Below the pieces are notes generated by a model, which had not been told where the DNA came from, made no database searches, and saw only the letters and a program-made list of their open reading frames with translations. Below are positions 58,187 to 64,000 of a DNA stretch of 64,000 nt, piece by piece. Each line of letters begins with the position of its first letter. Positions within the stretch are counted from its first letter, which is position 1. The position numbers and the translations under genes were made by a program. The stretch is from Caldilineaceae bacterium (lineage in GTDB: Bacteria > Chloroflexota > Anaerolineae > Caldilineales > Caldilineaceae). The stretch lies in the NCBI GenBank assembly GCA_958295845.1, contig OY282376.1, positions 372,001 to 436,000 on the forward strand, read 5' to 3'.

Positions 58187-59014
58187 TTATTGCGTTTCCT
58201 CCGGGTCCGGCAATACCTCCACCGCGGCGCCGGGAGCAGGTCCGCCGTACTCGCCCAGCCTGCGCGGCCGGCTGCTGCTTTCGGAAGACTGACTCCGCGA
58301 ACGGGACTGTTTGGGCGCGGCATCGACATTCAGCTTGCGGCCGGAAAGCGGACGCGTCGCCCGCCAGATCAGCCACGCGCCCAGCACAGGCAACAGCACC
58401 GGCCACAAACGCAGAGGAAGATTCTGCTGACCGAGGCCAACCGAAAAAAGAAATAGGCCCAACAGCACCAGGACAGAGCCGGGAACCAGCGCCCACCACA
58501 GCTGCCACCGCTGTCCCAACAGGTAGAGCAGAAAGAATACCGCCCCCAGGCCAATGAAGAGGAAAGTGCCCAATACCGCCGGGTCCTCGGTCAGACTGCT
58601 CAGGGCGATCGTGCCGCCCAGCATCAGCATGAATCCACCCGGAATGATCGCCCACCAGCGCTCTGCCCGGTCCAGCAGATAGATGTGGGCGAACGCGATG
58701 GCCTGGCCCAGGAACAGGACCCCGGCCGTCAAGCGTTGGTCCAGCGCCGGCAGGGTGGTGAGATAGACCATCGCCGCCAGCGCGATCAGCGTCCAGCCGG
58801 GGATCAGGCGCCACCAGTTCTCGCGGGCGGAAAGATAGCCGCCAACAAAGAGGAGCGCGAACAGGCCCAGCAGCGCCGCCGCCCCATACTGAACGTAGGG
58901 CTCAAACTGGACAAAGACATCCAGGTTGAAAAGCAGCAGTCCAATGCCCGCCAGCGACAGCAGCACCCCCCAGATGAGGTTGTTAACGCGGATATCGCGG
59001 TTCTTGGCGGCCAT
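58187..59014 (-). CDS. Multi-span membrane protein of unknown function
   Basis: 275 residues, about eight hydrophobic helices between residues 10 and 215 in a regular paired pattern with repeated WWxLIPG/WWAIIPG/WWALVPG turns, suggesting internal repeats. The last 60 residues are a basic, Ser/Arg-rich cytosolic tail. No recognised transport motif. It lies 15 bp downstream of the molybdoenzyme gene on the same strand. Confidence 0.7.
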   Translation of the reverse strand: MAAKNRDIRVNNLIWGVLLSLAGIGLLLFNLDVFVQFEPYVQYGAAALLGLFALLFVGGYLSARENWWRLIPGWTLIALAAMVYLTTLPALDQRLTAGVLFLGQAIAFAHIYLLDRAERWWAIIPGGFMLMLGGTIALSSLTEDPAVLGTFLFIGLGAVFFLLYLLGQRWQLWWALVPGSVLVLLGLFLFSVGLGQQNLPLRLWPVLLPVLGAWLIWRATRPLSGRKLNVDAAPKQSRSRSQSSESSSRPRRLGEYGGPAPGAAVEVLPDPEETQ

Positions 59015-59029
59015 CACCTGCGCTCCTGA

Positions 59030-61333
59030 TCAGCGGTCGGCGGCCGGCGTCAGTTCGTTTGCAGCCATGCCGCGCCAGACCGTCTCCGGCGTAAAGGGCA
59101 GCGTGTCGTACCAGACGCCGAGCGCATCGTGCAGCGCCGCGGAGATAGCCGGCGCCGTCGGCAGAATGGGCATCTCCGCCATCCCGCGCGCGCCCAGCGG
59201 CCCCTGCGGGTCCGGCAGCTCCAGGATCACGGGCACAATCTCTTCGGCCACATCGGCCACGCCGGGGATCAGATAGTTGCTCAATTGGGGGGTGATCGTG
59301 ATTCCCCCCTCCTGCAGATAGTTCTCCAGCAGCGTCCAGCCTATCGATTGGGCCACCCCACCCTCGATCTGCCCCTCCACATGCTGCGGATGAATCGCCC
59401 TGCCCACGTCGTTGACGCTGACAAACCGCTTGACCGTCACGTGCCCGGTCTCCCGGTCCACCTCCACGTCGGCCACCTGCGCGCAATATCCATAGGTGAT
59501 GTTCGGATCGCAAGCGCCGGTCTCGCGGTCAAATGGGGTCGTGGCCCGCGGATGATAGATGAACTCGGCGCGCGCCGGCCGTTCCTCATCCTGCCATAGC
59601 GCCATCGCACGCTCGGCCGCGCCCTGTATCGCATTGCCGGCCATAAAGGTCATGCGGCTGGCGGAGCTGCTGCCGCTCGAGCCGGTCACGTCCGTGTCCG
59701 CCGCCTCCAGCTCCACCTGCTCCGGCGACAGCCCCAGTACCTCCGCGGTCATGAGGATGAAAGCGGTGTGCGCGCCCTGCCCCACCTCCGCGCCCACGCA
59801 GCCGACGCGCGCCCTCTCGATGGTCTCCCCGCCGTGCAGCTCCACCCAGGCCGTGCAATGCTCCGGAAACCCGAAACTGTAACCTACGTTCTTGTAAGAG
59901 GCAGCGATCCCCCGGCCGCGCGCGATCCGGCCGCGGGAGGAGTCAAGGCTCGTGGTCAGCAACCCGTTGCCATTGTCCGGCGGCCTGCTGTCGGCGTCTG
60001 CAGCTGAAAGTGACCACTGGCCATTGCGCTTCTGCCAGCCGCCCTGCCGCGCCGCCTCGGCCAGCACCTCTTCAGTGGTGCAGCCGGCGGGGATCGGGCT
60101 GCCTGTGACCAGGATCGAGCCGTCGCGCAGGACATTGCGCATACGCAGCTCGACCGGGTCCATCTGCAGCGCATGCGCCAGCTTGGTCATCTGCATCTCG
60201 GCCGCGAAATGCGCCTGCGGCCCGCCGAAACCGCGAAATGCGCCGCCCGGACAGTTGTTGGTATAGACCGTGCGCGCGTCCACATGCGCGTTCGGAATCT
60301 CATAAGGGCCCAGGCACATCAGCGTGGCGTTGGCCAGGACCTTGGTACTGGTGTAAGAGTAGGCGCCCGAGTCGCTGGTCAAATCCATCTGCGCCGCAAC
60401 GATCTTGCCCTCTTTGGTTGCCCCCCACTTGGCGCGAATAACGAAGGCATGCCGCTTGTGATGCCCGACTATCGACTCCTCCCGGCTCCAGACGGTCTTC
60501 ACCGGCCGGCCCGTCTTCCACGCGGCCAGCGCCAGCGGGATCTGTATCGACATATCCTCCCGCCCGCCAAATGCGCCGCCAATAGCCGGGTAGCGCACTA
60601 CGATCTGGCTCGGAGGCAGGTCGAGCGCATGGGAGATCTGTTCCTGGTCCTCGTGCATCCACTGGCCGGCGACGATCACTTCAATGCGGCCGTCGTCGCG
60701 CACATGGCCGAGGCCGGCCTCCGGCTGCAGATAAGCGTGTTCCTGCGGATGCGTGCTGTATACGCCTTCCACGCATACATCGGCCTGGTCAAAGCCTGCC
60801 TCGATATCCCCGTAGCGCAAGCGATGCGTTACGAGCAGATTCGACTGCCTGTCCCGCCCTTCCGGGTAAGGAAAGTTGCTGAAAGGGTGGGGATGCAGCG
60901 GCAGCGCGTCTGGCGCCAGCGCCTGGTCCGTGTCGGTGATGACCGGCAGCGCTTCATACTCGATGTCGAGCAACCGCGCCGCCGCCTCGGCCTGCGCCGC
61001 GGTCTCGGCCACGATCAGCGCCACCTTGTCCCCTTCCCAGCGCACGACCTCCGCCTGCGGCGTGCTCCCCAGCCCGCACAGCACAGGCTGGTCCGGCATC
61101 ACCAGTCCGTACTCGTTCACCGGCACGTCCGCCGCCGTCAGAATGGCGATGACACCCTCCACCGCCTCAGCCCGCGACGTATCCATGCGCACAATACGCG
61201 CATGAGGCACACCGGCAAAAACGATCTTCAACCAAGCCTGACCGGGCAGGTCGATATCCGCCGGATAGGCAGCCTGCCCCGTCACCTTATCCGCCGCATC
61301 AAATCGCGGTATGCTGCTACCAACTGCACGCAT
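59030..61333 (-). CDS. Xanthine-dehydrogenase-family molybdopterin-binding subunit
   Basis: 767 residues from the ATG at 61333 (GAGGTG upstream). Moco-site motifs of the family: [38 protein letters not shown] and the C-terminal [17 protein letters not shown] with the active-site Glu. It hydroxylates a purine, aldehyde or CO-like substrate together with the FAD/Fe-S subunit encoded at the right edge. The two are separated by an acyltransferase and an acetyltransferase, which is unusual. The first codons are duplicated at 61400-61493. Confidence 0.9.
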   Translation of the reverse strand: MRAVGSSIPRFDAADKVTGQAAYPADIDLPGQAWLKIVFAGVPHARIVRMDTSRAEAVEGVIAILTAADVPVNEYGLVMPDQPVLCGLGSTPQAEVVRWEGDKVALIVAETAAQAEAAARLLDIEYEALPVITDTDQALAPDALPLHPHPFSNFPYPEGRDRQSNLLVTHRLRYGDIEAGFDQADVCVEGVYSTHPQEHAYLQPEAGLGHVRDDGRIEVIVAGQWMHEDQEQISHALDLPPSQIVVRYPAIGGAFGGREDMSIQIPLALAAWKTGRPVKTVWSREESIVGHHKRHAFVIRAKWGATKEGKIVAAQMDLTSDSGAYSYTSTKVLANATLMCLGPYEIPNAHVDARTVYTNNCPGGAFRGFGGPQAHFAAEMQMTKLAHALQMDPVELRMRNVLRDGSILVTGSPIPAGCTTEEVLAEAARQGGWQKRNGQWSLSAADADSRPPDNGNGLLTTSLDSSRGRIARGRGIAASYKNVGYSFGFPEHCTAWVELHGGETIERARVGCVGAEVGQGAHTAFILMTAEVLGLSPEQVELEAADTDVTGSSGSSSASRMTFMAGNAIQGAAERAMALWQDEERPARAEFIYHPRATTPFDRETGACDPNITYGYCAQVADVEVDRETGHVTVKRFVSVNDVGRAIHPQHVEGQIEGGVAQSIGWTLLENYLQEGGITITPQLSNYLIPGVADVAEEIVPVILELPDPQGPLGARGMAEMPILPTAPAISAALHDALGVWYDTLPFTPETVWRGMAANELTPAADR

Positions 61334-61493
61334 CAAAACACCTCAAAATCTTAGCTATCTACTGACCACTAACCACTGACCACTGACCACTGCAGTTCAA
61401 TATCCGCCGGATAGGCAGCCTGCCCCGTCACCTTATCCGCCGCATCAAATCGCGGTATGCTGCTACCAACTGCACGCATCAAAACACCTCAAA
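61254..61493. repeat. 94-bp perfect direct duplication of the molybdoenzyme 5' end
   Basis: 61254-61347 and 61400-61493 are identical (offset 146). The copy covers the first 27 or so codons plus the RBS, and lies upstream of the true start. A heptad array (61361-61397) is sandwiched between the copies, and another short one follows the second. Confidence 0.95.
61361..61397 (+). repeat. Heptad array, GACC type
   Basis: ACTGACC 61361, ACTAACC 61368, ACTGACC 61375 and 61382, end box ACTGCAGTT 61389-61397. Confidence 0.9.
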
Positions 61494-61499
61494 GTCATT

Positions 61500-61523
61500 A
61501 CTATCCACTATCCAATGCAGTAG
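61500..61523 (+). repeat. Short heptad array, ATCC type
   Basis: ACTATCC 61500 and 61507, then AATGCAGTAG as the end box. It contains the stop codon of the acyltransferase (61501-61503). Confidence 0.7.
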
Positions 61524-62091
61524 CGAACCACTCCGGATTCCGAGCCGGGATCCCGCTGTAATACGCCTGTATCTCTTCCATCTGCGCTTCCAGATCCCCG
61601 CTCGGCCAGATAGTCGGACCGATACCCGCGACCTTCCGTTCAAAGTCGGCATAGCCCAGCGTGATGGGCGTTCCCGCACCCAGAGCGATACGGTGGAAGC
61701 CGGTCTTCCAACGTTCCGCCTTCTTGCGCGTCCCCTCCGGCGTCAGAACCAGCACGAACTTCTCGCTGCGGTTCATTTCGTCGACAACCTGCTGCGCAAG
61801 ACCGCCGGGTTCCTGGCGATTCACCGGTAAAGCGCCCATCCAGCGCATGAGACCGCCCAATGCGTGATCGCAGGCCTCTCTCTTGACCATCCAGCGGCAA
61901 TCCAGCCCAGTGGCCAGGAAGAATCCGACCGCCAATATGGCATCCCAATGGGAAGTGTGAGGAGCGCCGATGATTACCAGCTTGGGCTCGTCGGGTAGCT
62001 GGCCCTCGATGCGCCAGCCGAGCAGTCTGTACATCGACCGCCCGATAGCCCGCGTCAGCCAGTTCCCCCGCCGCGGCAACGAGGGCGACAT
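61501..62091 (-). CDS. PlsC-like 1-acyl-sn-glycerol-3-phosphate acyltransferase
   Basis: 196 residues from the ATG at 62091, where homology begins (RSMYRLLGWRIEGQLPDEPK). In-frame starts up to 62262 add a hydrophobic N-terminus (DVFFLLGIFFLLVFLRREKK) but read through what looks like intergenic sequence. HTSHWD (the HX4D catalytic motif) and PEGTR (substrate binding) are present. It acylates lysophosphatidate or a similar acceptor at the membrane. The stop codon is inside a heptad array. Confidence 0.8.
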   Translation of the reverse strand: MSPSLPRRGNWLTRAIGRSMYRLLGWRIEGQLPDEPKLVIIGAPHTSHWDAILAVGFFLATGLDCRWMVKREACDHALGGLMRWMGALPVNRQEPGGLAQQVVDEMNRSEKFVLVLTPEGTRKKAERWKTGFHRIALGAGTPITLGYADFERKVAGIGPTIWPSGDLEAQMEEIQAYYSGIPARNPEWFATALDSG

Positions 62092-62236
62092 GACCTTATC
62101 CGCGTTGTGTGTGTCGAACAATGGCTCCGGCCCTAGCCATCCCCACTCGCCCACACTTGGCGATGGCGAAACAAGCTTTTTCTTTTCGCGGCGGAGGAAA
62201 ACGAGAAGAAAGAAAATGCCGAGAAGAAAGAAAACG

Positions 62237-62755
62237 TCACTCCGCATTCCTTTTCTGATCATAGATGCGAAACCCCCTCTTCTGATAGTTGGGCAACGCC
62301 GCCGGGTGGTCCAATGTGCACGTGTGAACCCAAACCCGCTGCGGCCCAAGCGCCCACGCACGGCGCAGCGCCTCCGTCAGCAATGCACCTCCCACGCCCC
62401 GGCCAACAAAGGGCGGCAGCAGACCGAAATAGGCCAGCTCGACCTGCTTTTCACCATCTGCGCGCTGCTCATCCAACTCGAAATAGCCGGCCGGCGTCCC
62501 CTTCACATATCCGATCCACGTCTGCAGTTCGGGCCGCTCCACCCAGGCCTGCCACCGTGTTTCAGTCCAGGGCAGACGCGTCGTCCACGTATACGCCCGC
62601 CCCACCTCAGTATAGAAAAAGCGATTCAGCGCAGCGAACGCCAACTCCGCCCGCCGGACGGCAAAAGGTTCCGCGGGCGCCCGCGCCGGCCGCAACTGCT
62701 CCGCGCCGGTCATCTCCAGATAGTATGTTATTACTTCGGTTCCGTCGGATGCCAT
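62237..62755 (-). CDS. GNAT-family N-acetyltransferase
   Basis: 172 residues. Acetyl-CoA motif A is LPPFVGRGVGGALLTEALRRA (R/Q-x-x-G-x-G/A), preceded by a beta strand (VELAYFG) and followed by the TCTLDHPAALPNYQKRGF C-terminal segment. The acceptor substrate is unknown. It sits between the two molybdoenzyme subunit genes on the same strand. Confidence 0.88.
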   Translation of the reverse strand: MASDGTEVITYYLEMTGAEQLRPARAPAEPFAVRRAELAFAALNRFFYTEVGRAYTWTTRLPWTETRWQAWVERPELQTWIGYVKGTPAGYFELDEQRADGEKQVELAYFGLLPPFVGRGVGGALLTEALRRAWALGPQRVWVHTCTLDHPAALPNYQKRGFRIYDQKRNAE

Positions 62756-62814
62756 CTACCCGGCCCACCTGTATGAGGAACCCAAATGGCCAATTCTCCT
62801 CTCACCCCTCGCGC

Positions 62815-64000
62815 CTAACCCCTCTCTTCCCGCCCCGCAGCCACCACCGCGTCCAAAATCTTGCGGTAACCGGTGCAACGGCACAGGTTGCCCGCCAGCG
62901 CCTCCTGCGCCTCCAGGCGGTCCGGGCCGGGGCGCTCCGCCAGCAGCGCCGCCGCCGACATCACAATCCCGGGCGTACAATAGCCGCACTGGACGCCGCC
63001 GCTTTCGATCAGCGCCTGCTGCACACTGTGCAACAGTTCCGAAGACTCCGCCGACGACGCGGCCAATCCCTCAACTGTCACGACCTCGCTGCCCGCCGCC
63101 CGCTCCGCCGGCACCAGACAGGACATGACAGCCATGCCGTCCAGATAGACGGTGCAGGCCCCGCATTCACCCTCCGCGCAGCCCTCCTTCACCCCCACAA
63201 AACCGGCCGCCCGCAGGCTGTCCAGCAGCGTCATACCGCCGTCGAGTTCGATAACAGCGCCGTTGACGGTTGATTCGGATCCCGGCCCCGTCGAGACCGG
63301 CCAGCGGCCCTGCGTATCGCCCCACAGCGTCACCGGCGTCTCCAGCCATCCCGCCCGCTCGCGCCCGTCCCGCAGTTGGCGCAGCAGACGGGCGACCAGC
63401 GTCTCCACCATGGCCACCCGGTAATCCGCGCTCCCGCGCAGGTCGTCGATCGGCCGCGCCTGCGTTGCCGCCAGACGCGCCGCCTCCAATATCGTCTCTT
63501 CCGTCAGCGTCTTGCCGAGCAAAAAGGCCTCCGCCTCCGTCGCCCGCTCCACCGTCGGCGCAACCGCGCCCAGCGCAACGGCCGCATACGTCACCGTTGC
63601 CGAGCCCCAGTCCTCCCCGCTGTCGCAGGCAACTGATCCGGCTACGCTCAGAATGCTGATCGCCTGCGCACGCCGCAGCCCCAACTTGATAAAGTTGCCC
63701 CGCCGCGCCGAATCGGCCAGAGGTATCGAGATGCGCGTGAGCATCTCATCGTCGGCCAGGTCCACCTGGCGCACCCCACGGAAAAAGCGCGCCAGCGGCA
63801 GCGTGCGGCTGCCCCGCGCCGAACTCTCGACGCGCACGCTGGCATCCAACGCCAGCAGCGGCACAATCGTGTCGTTGGCCGGGCTGGCCGTGACAAGATT
63901 GCCGGCAACCGTTGCCCGGTTCCGTATCTGCGGCGCGCCCACCTCCCAGCACGCCCGCGCCAGCGGGAACGCACTCTCCACAATTGCCCGGCTGCGTACG
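62815..64000 (-). CDS. FAD-binding plus [2Fe-2S] subunit of a xanthine-dehydrogenase-type enzyme, N-terminus beyond window
   Basis: The frame stays open to the right edge, so the N-terminus is outside. The visible 388+ residues begin in the FAD domain (SPQIRNRATVAGNL-type motif, here GAPQIRNRATVAGNL), then its C-terminal CO-dehydrogenase-flavoprotein part. Next is a fused 2Fe-2S ferredoxin-like domain with GCAEGECGACTVYLDG, and a second cluster domain with QCGYCTPGI and NLCRCTGY. Electrons pass from the molybdenum subunit through the clusters to FAD. Domain order FAD then Fe-S is the reverse of the XdhA type. Confidence 0.9.
   Translation of the reverse strand, partial: VRSRAIVESAFPLARACWEVGAPQIRNRATVAGNLVTASPANDTIVPLLALDASVRVESSARGSRTLPLARFFRGVRQVDLADDEMLTRISIPLADSARRGNFIKLGLRRAQAISILSVAGSVACDSGEDWGSATVTYAAVALGAVAPTVERATEAEAFLLGKTLTEETILEAARLAATQARPIDDLRGSADYRVAMVETLVARLLRQLRDGRERAGWLETPVTLWGDTQGRWPVSTGPGSESTVNGAVIELDGGMTLLDSLRAAGFVGVKEGCAEGECGACTVYLDGMAVMSCLVPAERAAGSEVVTVEGLAASSAESSELLHSVQQALIESGGVQCGYCTPGIVMSAAALLAERPGPDRLEAQEALAGNLCRCTGYRKILDAVVAAGREERG

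Noticed and set aside
62092-62361. Long N-terminal extension of the PlsC-like protein
   Set aside because: It overlaps the end of the GNAT gene and reads sequence that looks intergenic, and family homology begins later.

Overview
The window is a GC-rich bacterial chromosome segment. Gene content and style suggest a Chloroflexota-like organism (Anaerolineae/Caldilineae type), probably an environmental assembly. This is inference, because there is no rRNA or other decisive marker. No rRNA, convincing tRNA or CRISPR array was seen.

Layout. 1-3575: tsaB (cut by the window edge), a long class II aldolase-like enzyme, an intergenic repeat element, and endonuclease IV. 3580-11630: an accessory island of different composition. 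It holds a decayed VapBC pair; a minus-strand operon (sigma-like factor, unknown protein, Rad50-like zinc-hook ATPase); a divergent, tightly overlapping plus-strand operon for a ubiquitin-like conjugation system (Ubl, E2-like protein, JAB-E1 fusion); and a broken HsdM methylase. 11670-28222: a trypsin/polysaccharide-deacetylase fusion lipoprotein, a CRP/FNR regulator, a MacAB-type exporter, an aminotransferase, pdxA, an oxidoreductase, a lipoprotein, a triple PQQ beta-propeller, an SDR enzyme and psuG. 28280-41308: ftsH, a HAD-like protein, asd, the lysC-hom operon under a SAM-I riboswitch, an orphan HicB, a deoxyribosyltransferase, carB, and a queuosine-precursor transporter under a preQ1-I riboswitch. 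41477-54926: a helicase with zinc clusters and a recombinase-like tail, dcd, an amidohydrolase, a D-2-hydroxyacid dehydrogenase, and a same-strand cluster of two DUF2207 proteins, small envelope proteins, an SPFH-HTH fusion and an odd membrane-anchored GreA-like protein. 55187-56799: a graveyard of duplicated, decayed fragments beside the intact parent genes. 56841-64000: nitrilase, VOC protein, membrane protein, and a xanthine-dehydrogenase-type molybdoenzyme split around an acyltransferase and an acetyltransferase.

The most interesting system is the island at 4898-10549. A complete set of ubiquitin-like conjugation parts is divergently paired with a sigma-like gene and an SMC/Rad50-type ATPase, next to toxin-antitoxin and restriction-modification remnants. 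That is the setting of an anti-phage or DNA-quality-control island, but the function is inferred from domains and context only.

Two dispersed features run through the window. One is a family of 7-bp-period arrays (ACTGACC or ACTAAAA units ending in an ACTGC box), all in one strand orientation and often starting at a gene's stop codon. The other is a composite hairpin element that occurs twice, about 30 kb apart.
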